This document shows, piece after piece, positions 16,119 to 23,595 of a stretch of 63,537 bases of DNA. The notes beneath the pieces were generated by a model. It did not search any database and was not told where the DNA came from. It saw nothing but the letters and a program-made list of their open reading frames with translations. The stretch spans positions 1-63,537 of the forward strand of contig DCHR01000044.1 in assembly GCA_002315375.1 (NCBI GenBank), in the 5' to 3' direction. The DNA is from Treponema sp. UBA1747. GTDB lineage: Bacteria; Spirochaetota; Spirochaetia; Treponematales; Treponemataceae. The translations under genes and the position numbers were made by a program. The stretch's first letter is position 1. Every line of letters starts with the position of its first letter.

Positions 16119-17583
16119 TTTTTCTCCCAAGCTTATCCAATAAAACATTTTTCAGGGATATAAAAGCTTCCATCTTAAATATAATGGCAGTCAGAACATA
16201 AAAGATAACACCGCCAGTAATCTGAATAAACAAAGAGAGTAAAGGTGGAAGAGGAATCATTCCCAACCCATACACCAGAAAGAACATAAGAAGACCTAAC
16301 AAAAAAGATGGCAAGATATCTTTTATTTGTTTTATGACAGAATAATCAATTATCTTTTTATTCGGATACATACTTATTACTGTTGCAAGCACTACAGAAA
16401 GAATTCTTCCCCAGGCCATAGTAATAAGTCCAAAAGGAAGGGTCGCAAACAGAATAGACAAACCAATTACTTTTTTTATTATTTCTAACTTCAAATAAAT
16501 GTCACTTCTTCCATTAGCATTTATTACTGTCAGGTTAGTTATCTGAATCGGATAAAATAAAAAGAAAAAACAGGAAAGAATCAGGAAAGGCACACACCCA
16601 ATCCATTTATCGGTCAAAAGAACCAGAACAAGATTATTCGAAACGCCGGCAAGTCCAAACATACAGGGAAAAACTATAAAACAACTGGTTTTAAGAGTCT
16701 TTCTTACCATATTTTTCAATTCATCTTTGTTATCATTTTTTGCAACCAGAGCCGGAAGCATTACACTCTGAATAGAACCGTCAAGGGCCGATTCAATCAT
16801 TGCAGGAAACTGTTCACCTTTATTAAAATTTCCCAGATCTTCTTTTGAATAAACTCTGCCGATTGTAAGGCTGTATAATTGTTTATAGAGTACATCAAGA
16901 AGAGCTGAAAACATGAGCTTCCATCCGAAGCCGTAAAGTTTTTTTACACGCTCAAATGAAAAAATAAATTTTGGACGCCAGCTGACAGTAAACCATAAAA
17001 TAACCGTAACCAGAACAACATTAAGAATCTGCTGAACAACCAGAGTCCAGATTCCGAAACCTTTAAAGGCAAGAATTATTCCTGCAATCCCGGAAACAAG
17101 AAAAGCTCCCATATTGCTGAAAAAAAGTTTTTTAAACTGCATGGTTTTCTGAACAATTGCAGTCTGAACCGCATTCACCGAATCAAAAAACAAAATCACT
17201 GCAAGTATGCGTAGGATTCTTGAAAGAATTTCCATGTGATAGAAATTCGAAATAAACGGTGCACAGAAAAACAAAACCAGATACAGAACAAGAGCAGTTA
17301 ATTCAGTCATATAAAATATAGAAGAATAATCCACATCATCCGTATCTTTTTTCTGAACAAGGGCTGTCCCGATTCCATAAGTAACGAAACAGTCAGATAT
17401 TGTAATAAAAGCAAGAAGAATTGCCATTACCCCATAATCTTCAGGACACAAAAGCCTTGCAAGGACTATCTGGACAACAAAGCGGATAATCTGGGTTCCG
17501 CCTACTTCCATAAACTTCCAGAAGAGAGAATTAATTACTTTGTTTTTTGAAACTCCGTCCGCAGTAGTTTTTTCGTCACTCAT
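16099..17583 (-). CDS. Wzx/WzxC-type polysaccharide flippase
   Basis: A 494-residue integral membrane protein with about 12-14 hydrophobic segments. The N-terminal pattern SLFWKFMEVGGTQIIRFVVQ followed by ARLLCPEDYGVMAI is typical of WzxC-like members of the MOP exporter superfamily (lipopolysaccharide/O-antigen flippases). Charged residues at the cytoplasmic ends and ETALDGSIQ-like loop (IESALDGSIQSVMLPAL) also fit. It would move a lipid-linked glycan unit from the cytoplasmic to the periplasmic face. Surrounded by GT4 enzymes and an acyltransferase in one operon. A Wzy polymerase was not recognised nearby. Confidence 0.85.
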   Translation of the reverse strand: MSDEKTTADGVSKNKVINSLFWKFMEVGGTQIIRFVVQIVLARLLCPEDYGVMAILLAFITISDCFVTYGIGTALVQKKDTDDVDYSSIFYMTELTALVLYLVLFFCAPFISNFYHMEILSRILRILAVILFFDSVNAVQTAIVQKTMQFKKLFFSNMGAFLVSGIAGIILAFKGFGIWTLVVQQILNVVLVTVILWFTVSWRPKFIFSFERVKKLYGFGWKLMFSALLDVLYKQLYSLTIGRVYSKEDLGNFNKGEQFPAMIESALDGSIQSVMLPALVAKNDNKDELKNMVRKTLKTSCFIVFPCMFGLAGVSNNLVLVLLTDKWIGCVPFLILSCFFFLFYPIQITNLTVINANGRSDIYLKLEIIKKVIGLSILFATLPFGLITMAWGRILSVVLATVISMYPNKKIIDYSVIKQIKDILPSFLLGLLMFFLVYGLGMIPLPPLLSLFIQITGGVIFYVLTAIIFKMEAFISLKNVLLDKLGRKNENNTI

Positions 17584-17586
17584 TTT

Positions 17587-18129
17587 CTATTTCTTGATTT
17601 CAATGATCTGACGGTCTCTTTTGTCATAAACTAAGGAACCTGCAGGAATTTCTCCCTTTACAATTGTTCCTGCAGCAATAACACAACCGTCACCTATCTT
17701 ACTTCCCTTAAGGATAATGGAACTGGCACCAATCCACACATCGTTTCCAATTTTGATTTCTTCTGATACAAAATTTTCCACAACATCATCACTTCTGAAA
17801 TCATGGTCATGGTCAAAGATCTGAACCCCAGGTCCAAAAATTACGTGATCCCCAATAGTTATTTTTTTCTTTGCATTTATACTGCAGCCATTATTGAAAA
17901 AACAACCTGCTCCAATATCAACAATACTATTTTCATTTATTCTGATTGAAATGTAATCACGAGCCCTAAAGCCTTTTTTTATATTCAACTTAGATCCTTT
18001 TTCAATTGCAAATAAAAAAGATTTATTTGGCTTTGGAATACCTTTAAAACTAACCCGTTTAAAATAGAGAGTTTTATATACAAAAAGTTTAAAAACCCCA
18101 AGCAGCACACTGAACAATTCAAAAATCAT
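17587..18129 (-). CDS. Left-handed beta-helix acyltransferase
   Basis: A 180-residue protein built of hexapeptide repeats (IGAGCFFNNGCSINAKK, ITIGDHVIFGPGVQ, IGNDVWIGASSIILKGSKIG, IAAGTIVKGEIPAGS), the trimeric left-handed beta-helix of maltose/galactoside O-acetyltransferases. The loop FDHDHDFRSDD supplies the probable catalytic histidine. It would O- or N-acetylate a sugar of the glycan in the cytoplasm using acetyl-CoA. The N-terminal 40 residues contain a hydrophobic helix. Its start coincides with the last base of the upstream GT4 gene stop (18129), indicating coupled translation. Confidence 0.82.
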   Translation of the reverse strand: MIFELFSVLLGVFKLFVYKTLYFKRVSFKGIPKPNKSFLFAIEKGSKLNIKKGFRARDYISIRINENSIVDIGAGCFFNNGCSINAKKKITIGDHVIFGPGVQIFDHDHDFRSDDVVENFVSEEIKIGNDVWIGASSIILKGSKIGDGCVIAAGTIVKGEIPAGSLVYDKRDRQIIEIKK

Positions 18130-19241
18130 TAATTTTCTCCCAAAAGAGCATTATATTTTTCAAGAAGATTTTCAGCATTCTTTTTTATATTGTACCCGTT
18201 ATTAGTACATACTTCAAAATTATCTTTCCGCTGGTAATTTCTCAAAGCAAGTATTCTATCAGTCCAGAGATCAATTCCATCAAGAGAAATGAAATCAAGA
18301 TCATCAGAGATTTTTGATTCCATAGAAACTTTATCACTGGTCAGACATTTCAAACCTGTTCCCTGGGCTTCAACAATGACAACAGGAAGTCCTTCATAAA
18401 GACTTGGCAAAACAAAAACATCAAAAGCCTGATAGATTTCCGACACATCATTTCTCTGACCAAGAAACATAACTGAATCAGAAAGCTTCATAGCTTCAAC
18501 CTTGTTTTTTATGTCTTCAAAAAGAGGTCCCTGGCCTGCAAGAACCAGTAAAGTTTTATCATCTTTTTCATGAAGGCTTTTAAAAATATCTATTAAAAAA
18601 GAATGATTTTTCTGCGGCATGAATCTTCCGATATGACCGACAACAAAAACATCCTCAGGAATTCCAAGCTCCTTTCTTTTGCTTTTTCTCAAATCATCAT
18701 TGAACCGGAATTTTTCAAGGTCAATGGAATTTCTCAAAAGGAACACTTTTCCTTCGTCGTATGCCTTATTTCCGAACTGCCACCTTCCTGCTAGTTCTGA
18801 ACAGCAGAAATAATTATTTGCAAAAACTTTACTCCAGGGACGGAGGATCTGTTTCAATAAATTCTTTTTCCATTCTTTCTTATTGGTCGTTGAATGACTG
18901 TGGGCAATGCGGATTTTTACTCCGGCCTTTTTGGCAGCGCTTAAAGGGAAAACACTCAGTGTATTCAAATGAGAATGAACAATCTGATATTTTTTTTCTC
19001 TGAATAATTTTACCAGAGCTTTTCTGTAAGCAAAAACTTTCTGATACGGAGAAACTAAATATACTTCACCGCCCAAAGCTTTTATTTCATCATAAGGAAT
19101 GTCAGTTGAATCTGAATCACAGATAAAATCAAACTGCACTGAAGAGCGGTCAATATTTCTGTAATAATTCATTACAACGCTTTCAACGCCGCCGCCGAGC
19201 CATTTTCCCATAATCTGGGCAACTCTCAAAGGTTCACTCAT
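18129..19241 (-). CDS. GT4-family glycosyltransferase
   Basis: A 370-residue GT-B enzyme. N-terminal KWLGGGVESVVMNYYRNID is the acceptor-side loop; HSHLNTLSVFPL and RIAHSHST follow; the donor domain has VGHIGRFMPQKNHSFLI and the E-x7-E motif in LYEGLPVVIVEAQ. It resembles enzymes of exopolysaccharide clusters such as the EpsF type. Second gene of the 20557-14991 operon, starting 3 bp after avtA. The donor sugar is unknown. Confidence 0.87.
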   Translation of the reverse strand: MSEPLRVAQIMGKWLGGGVESVVMNYYRNIDRSSVQFDFICDSDSTDIPYDEIKALGGEVYLVSPYQKVFAYRKALVKLFREKKYQIVHSHLNTLSVFPLSAAKKAGVKIRIAHSHSTTNKKEWKKNLLKQILRPWSKVFANNYFCCSELAGRWQFGNKAYDEGKVFLLRNSIDLEKFRFNDDLRKSKRKELGIPEDVFVVGHIGRFMPQKNHSFLIDIFKSLHEKDDKTLLVLAGQGPLFEDIKNKVEAMKLSDSVMFLGQRNDVSEIYQAFDVFVLPSLYEGLPVVIVEAQGTGLKCLTSDKVSMESKISDDLDFISLDGIDLWTDRILALRNYQRKDNFEVCTNNGYNIKKNAENLLEKYNALLGEN

Positions 19242-19243
19242 AA

Positions 19244-20557
19244 TTATTTTCCCTGAAGATTCTTTTTGTATTCCCGGGCTATAAGCTGAATGCCATACTC
19301 AACATCTTCCTCCGGACCTGCATAATTAAGTCTCAGACATTTATCATAATGAGGATGGTTTTCAACAGGTTCGCTGTCGGGACTGTTTCCGAAAAAGAAA
19401 TATTCTCCCGGCATTACGAATACTCCCTGATCCTTAAGCAGTTTATAAAAATCAATTGTACTGATTTTTAAATCCGGAAGATAAAGCCATACGAAAATCG
19501 AACCTTCGCTTTTATGAATCTTGTAAGCAGTGCCTTCAAATTCTCTGTGAATAATCCGCTGGATATTCAAACTCTTTTTTTCATAATAAGGGCGGACACA
19601 GTTTTTTGCTGTTTCAATCAGCTTTCCGGTTCGGATTAGTTCACCTGCAATACTCTGACCAACACTTCCGGTTGCAAGAGCGGCAATAGCGTTGATTTTA
19701 GAAATACTTGAAATGATTTCTTTTTTTGCAATAATGATTCCGGTTCTGAGAGACGGCAGCCCGATTTTACTTAAGCTCATACTGAGGATAACATTTTCAT
19801 CCCAGTAAGGTTCAACATCAGAGAAGATAATATCCGGCCACGGAAGTCCGTAGGCATTATCAATAAAAAGCGGAACCTTATATTTTTTTGAAAGGTCCGA
19901 CAGATGAAGGATTTCTTCGTCTGTCAGAACATTTCCTGTTGGATTTGTAGGCCGTGTAACACAAAGACCTGCAGTTTCTTCAGCATGTTCCGAAAGATGT
20001 TTTTCCAGGGCCTTGAAATCGATGTGATACTTAAAAGTATTGTCATCAAAAAATTCATAGCTTGCCGGAATACCAACAAAAACATCTTTTTCAACACACT
20101 GATCTGCATAGCCCACATATTCAGGAACCAGAGGGAAAACGATTTTTTTCTTTATACTTGTCCCGTCTTCTCTGGTAACAGTGCCTGCAAACATATTGAA
20201 AAGGTAGAAAAAGGCGCTCTGACTTCCGTTGGCCACAGCAACATTTTCGGCAGTAATTTTCCAGCCGTATTTTTTGCTCATATAATCTGCAACATCAGCG
20301 AGAAAACTGTTTCTTCCCTGAGGAGCATCATAACGCCCTATCAGACTTTCAAACTCATCCCCGTTTGCAAGAATTTCTTCCATGCGGGAACGGTACATTT
20401 CTTCAACTTCAGGAATTCGGGCAGGATTTCCCCCTCCCATCTGAACTATTCTAAGTCCTTTTGGGAAAGGTTTACCCAGGTCATCCATCAGCTGATTGAT
20501 TCCTGATGGTCCGCAAAGTTTCTGTCCAAAGTTTGAAAGTTCCATTTTCATTTCCAT
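19244..20557 (-). CDS. avtA: Valine-pyruvate aminotransferase
   Basis: A 437-residue PLP enzyme. It aligns along its length, from memory, with E. coli AvtA: SGINQLMDDLGKPFP, QMGGGNPARIPE, NGSQSAFFYLFNMFAG, CVTRPTNPTGNVLTDEE, FIDNAYGLPWP and the PLP lysine in SLSKIGLP. AvtA interconverts valine/pyruvate and 2-ketoisovalerate/alanine in the cytoplasm. Its position at the head of a glycan operon is odd for housekeeping metabolism and may mean it simply shares the promoter, or that a related sugar aminotransferase activity has evolved. Three ATGs lie within the first five codons and none has a clear ribosome-binding site, so the exact start is uncertain by up to 12 nt. Confidence 0.85.
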   Translation of the reverse strand: MEMKMELSNFGQKLCGPSGINQLMDDLGKPFPKGLRIVQMGGGNPARIPEVEEMYRSRMEEILANGDEFESLIGRYDAPQGRNSFLADVADYMSKKYGWKITAENVAVANGSQSAFFYLFNMFAGTVTREDGTSIKKKIVFPLVPEYVGYADQCVEKDVFVGIPASYEFFDDNTFKYHIDFKALEKHLSEHAEETAGLCVTRPTNPTGNVLTDEEILHLSDLSKKYKVPLFIDNAYGLPWPDIIFSDVEPYWDENVILSMSLSKIGLPSLRTGIIIAKKEIISSISKINAIAALATGSVGQSIAGELIRTGKLIETAKNCVRPYYEKKSLNIQRIIHREFEGTAYKIHKSEGSIFVWLYLPDLKISTIDFYKLLKDQGVFVMPGEYFFFGNSPDSEPVENHPHYDKCLRLNYAGPEEDVEYGIQLIAREYKKNLQGK

Positions 20558-20589
20558 TAAAAATTAATTTTGCAATACGATTAAAAAAA

Positions 20590-20627
20590 CACGCCGATTC
20601 GATTTTGCCTACGCAAAATCTTCGTTT
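20590..20627. repeat. Second copy of the CACGCCGATT hairpin repeat
   Basis: CACGCCGATTCGATTTTGCC and the following bases repeat the sequence at 5976-6010 with few changes. The core is a perfect hairpin, GATTTTGC-CTAC-GCAAAATC (20601-20620). It lies between avtA and the next aminotransferase gene. Confidence 0.55.
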
Positions 20628-20638
20628 AGCTTGTGGTT

Positions 20639-21835
20639 TTAGCTTCTTCCTGTTTCACGTGCTTTTTTGAAAGCTTCACGGGAATTCAGGATTGTCTGTT
20701 CAGAACAGCAGTATGCAATGCGGAACCATCCGGCCCCACCAAAACCAGATCCCGGAGCACAAAGGATATTGAATTTCTTAAGATGATTTGTAAATGCCAT
20801 ATCATCTCCATCCCATCCTTCAGGAACTTTTACGAAGAGATAGAAAGCACCTTCAGGAAGCGCATATTCAAATCCTGCATATTCCATAATTTCAATAAGC
20901 TCGTTGCGGCGTTTTTCGTAAAGAGAATAATCACATTCAGCATCCCAGCTTTCAGCAATAACTTTCTGGAAGAAGGCAGGAGCATTAACGAATCCCATTG
21001 TTCTCAAACAGAAAATATTTGCTGCAACAACTTCTTTTGCTTCAGGACATGCAGGGTTCACACAGGTGTAACCGATGCGTTCTCCAGGAACTGAAAGGTT
21101 CTTTGCAAAACTTGTACAAATAATGGTGTATTCATATTTATCAAAAACACTTGCTACAGTTTTTCCACCATAAGTAATTGCGCGGTAAGGTTCATCAGCA
21201 ATAATGTAAACATTGCGTCCGCATTTTTCTGCATGAGCTTTTAATACGACAGCAAGGTTTGAAATATCTTCAGCAGTATAAATTTTCCCAGAAGGATTGT
21301 TTGGACTGTTGATGATAATGGCTGCAGTTTTTTCATTGAGGGCTGCATTTATTGTTTCCATATCAAGACTGAAATCAGCCTTTGTTTTTACACGGACAAT
21401 TTCGCCGTTGTGGTTATGGATATAGTGATCATATTCTGTGAAATATGGACAAGGAACAATAACCTCATCTCCAGGATTCAGAAGAGATTTCAAAGCAACA
21501 TTCAAAGCACAGCCTGCTCCGACACACATTACTACATTTGAAAAATCAACGGGAACGCCCTGCTCTTTTGCTGTTTTATCAGCCATAGCCTGACGAACAA
21601 ACTGATAGCCTGCATTAGGCATATATCCATGACAACCTTTTGTAGTTTCCTTCGCATATTTTTCGATTGCCTCCTGAACTTTAGCCGGAGGGTCCAGGTC
21701 TGGATTTCCAATAGAAAAATCATAAACATTTTCTGCTCCATACTTCTGTTTGAGCAGAGCGCCTTCTTCAAACATCTTGCGGATTACTCCGTTTGATGGA
21801 CTTTCCAAAATTGTTTTTACATGTTTTGCTATCAT
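20639..21835 (-). CDS. Class I/II PLP-dependent aminotransferase
   Basis: A 398-residue fold-type I aminotransferase: FSIGNPDLDPP at the start, INSPNNPSGKIYT, IIADEPYRAITYGG, the PLP lysine in TSFAKNLSVPGERIGY and a C-terminal FRIAYCCSE substrate-carboxylate arginine. It belongs with aspartate/tyrosine-type aminotransferases; the exact substrate is not readable. It is cytoplasmic. The gene is monocistronic as far as seen, divergent from the P83/100 gene 62 bp away. The protein is not closely similar to the neighbouring AvtA, so the two are not a recent duplication. Confidence 0.88.
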   Translation of the reverse strand: MIAKHVKTILESPSNGVIRKMFEEGALLKQKYGAENVYDFSIGNPDLDPPAKVQEAIEKYAKETTKGCHGYMPNAGYQFVRQAMADKTAKEQGVPVDFSNVVMCVGAGCALNVALKSLLNPGDEVIVPCPYFTEYDHYIHNHNGEIVRVKTKADFSLDMETINAALNEKTAAIIINSPNNPSGKIYTAEDISNLAVVLKAHAEKCGRNVYIIADEPYRAITYGGKTVASVFDKYEYTIICTSFAKNLSVPGERIGYTCVNPACPEAKEVVAANIFCLRTMGFVNAPAFFQKVIAESWDAECDYSLYEKRRNELIEIMEYAGFEYALPEGAFYLFVKVPEGWDGDDMAFTNHLKKFNILCAPGSGFGGAGWFRIAYCCSEQTILNSREAFKKARETGRS

Positions 21836-21871
21836 AATAAAGAAAATATATCACATTTGGGAAAGATATGA

Positions 21872-21877
21872 TATAAT
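21872..21877 (+). promoter_or_regulatory. -10 box of the P83/100 gene
   Basis: TATAAT at 21872-21877, followed by a TGGAG ribosome-binding site (21886-21890) and the ATG at 21898. The -35 region is not clear. Confidence 0.5.
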
Positions 21878-21897
21878 AGAGATATTGGAGTAAAAAA

Positions 21898-23520
21898 ATG
21901 AAAAAGCTTTCTGCAATTCTTTTTGCTGTTCTTTTGATTACAGCTAATCTTTCTGCACTTTCTGTTGACCGCGATGAGTTGAACTCAACACAGAATACAA
22001 CAGTCGAATTTATCAATTACGTTGGACCTCATAAAGTAATTGATTCACTTGAAGCCATTAAAGGAATCGGTAAAGGACTGGGAGAAGTAGTCGGAAAAGA
22101 CGTTACACTTCCATGTGAAGCAGGAAACAAAGTTAAATATAGAGTTGTTCACGCTGTAGATCCTTCTGAAAAAGGAAAACTGGACGCTGACATCCTTTTC
22201 ATCGGAAAAGACGCCCTCGTTGACCATATCAGAAACCTCCGTCACATTATCGCAGCCTATCTGACCGCTGCCTACGGATACTCAGACCAAGATGCACAGA
22301 CAATCGCAACCTTCGTAACAGTTTACAATGCCGTTTATCGCGGAAACCTTGATTATTATTCTTCAAAATACAAATCAACAGTTACAAAAAATCTCTCAGC
22401 AGAAAACTGTGGTCTTGGCTTAAGCTACAAAGAATGGCCAGGAAAATCAGAAATCGTTATTCCGCTTTTTGATGTAAACGGGGGTATTTCAACAGTTGAT
22501 ACATCAGTTATCTCTGATTCAAAAGTTGTTGATTCAATGCAGGAAGATGATGATAAAAACATTGATTCCCGCAAAGACATGGTTGACCTGAAAGAACGTG
22601 AAGCTGAAAAAGCAAATGAAAAAGCCCAGGAAAGCCAGAAAAAAGCAACTGACGAACAGAAAAAACTGACAGAAGAAAAGAAAAAGACAGAAACAGCACA
22701 GAAAAAAGCTGATGAAGCCAAGAAAGAAGCTGAAGCAAATCCTTCAGACAAGAAAAAGCAGGAAGAAGCAAAAAAAGCTGAAGATGATTTAAACAAACAG
22801 AAAGAAACAGAAAAGAAACAGGAAGAAAAAACCGAAGAAGCCAAACAGGATGCTAAAGAACAGCAGGCTGTTGCAGACAAGAAAAATACAGAAGCCCAGA
22901 ACGAAAGAAAAGAAATTGCAAAGGACCAGAAAGCTGTACAGGACAAAGAAGCTGCAGAAGCCAAAATGACAACTGAATATGGACTTACCCTGGTTGACGA
23001 TGCTGGTCTTTTCTCAAGACTGGTAAAATACAATGCCGAAGACGGAGCAGCAATCAAAGATTCACCTGTCACAACTATCAGAAGCCGTACTTCTTATAAA
23101 ACTGATGAAGGCTTTATTGCAATCTGTGGTGAAAACCTTCTCAATGGAACAGTTAAACTGACCCTTCTCGATATGGACAAAATGGAAATCATTAAAGAAA
23201 GTGATGAAACCCTTTCTGATGTTTCAGTTCTCGTTCAGGACGGCGATGATTACTACTGTGTAATTATGGAAGAAAGAGAACCTTACGTTGCCAAATTCGG
23301 TTCAGACCTTAAACTTAAACTTAAATCAAAGATTACAGTAAAAGCCGCAACACCAATCACTGTAACAGATTCAACAGTTGTTGTAACAGGTTCAAACGGA
23401 AAATATGCAGTTCTTTCAAAATCTGACCTTTCTCCTCTCGAAAAGTCAGGAAGTTCTGCAACTTCTAAAACTCTGAACCAGGCAGCTGTTGATGCTGTAA
23501 AAACTATTTCAGACAAATAG
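21898..23520 (+). CDS. P83/100-family exported protein
   Basis: A 540-residue protein with a signal peptide (residues 1-20, FAVLLITANLSALS). Residues 20-200 form a globular domain beginning DRDELNSTQNTTVEFINY, typical of the spirochaetal P83/100 antigen family (Borrelia p83/100 and its Treponema homologue). Residues about 215-360 are a long coiled coil made of Lys/Glu/Ala-rich heptads. Residues about 360-540 form a second beta-rich domain. The family's function is not established; the protein is expected in the periplasm or at the cell surface. This gene is one of the strongest taxonomic markers in the window. It ends 21 bp before an intrinsic terminator. Confidence 0.85.
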   Translation: MKKLSAILFAVLLITANLSALSVDRDELNSTQNTTVEFINYVGPHKVIDSLEAIKGIGKGLGEVVGKDVTLPCEAGNKVKYRVVHAVDPSEKGKLDADILFIGKDALVDHIRNLRHIIAAYLTAAYGYSDQDAQTIATFVTVYNAVYRGNLDYYSSKYKSTVTKNLSAENCGLGLSYKEWPGKSEIVIPLFDVNGGISTVDTSVISDSKVVDSMQEDDDKNIDSRKDMVDLKEREAEKANEKAQESQKKATDEQKKLTEEKKKTETAQKKADEAKKEAEANPSDKKKQEEAKKAEDDLNKQKETEKKQEEKTEEAKQDAKEQQAVADKKNTEAQNERKEIAKDQKAVQDKEAAEAKMTTEYGLTLVDDAGLFSRLVKYNAEDGAAIKDSPVTTIRSRTSYKTDEGFIAICGENLLNGTVKLTLLDMDKMEIIKESDETLSDVSVLVQDGDDYYCVIMEEREPYVAKFGSDLKLKLKSKITVKAATPITVTDSTVVVTGSNGKYAVLSKSDLSPLEKSGSSATSKTLNQAAVDAVKTISDK

Positions 23521-23541
23521 AAATATTAAACAAACAAATAC

Positions 23542-23573
23542 AAACTGTCACATTCATTGTGGCAGTTTTTTTT
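23542..23573 (+). terminator. Intrinsic terminator after the P83/100 gene
   Basis: AAACTGTCACA-TTCAT-TGTGGCAGTTT stem-loop (one G-U pair) followed by a run of T (23566-23573). It shows that the next gene does not begin at an ATG inside this hairpin. Confidence 0.85.
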
Positions 23574-23595
23574 ATTTTTTTTGACAGGACAAAAT

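Noticed and set aside
22425..23072. 215-codon Ser/Phe-rich frame on the minus strand
   Set aside because: Antisense of the coiled-coil part of the P83/100 gene; low complexity with no start signal.
23557..23595. Upstream ATG for the beta-mannosidase
   Set aside because: It lies in the loop and T-run of the P83/100 terminator; the ATG at 23596 has a ribosome-binding site and gives the family N terminus.
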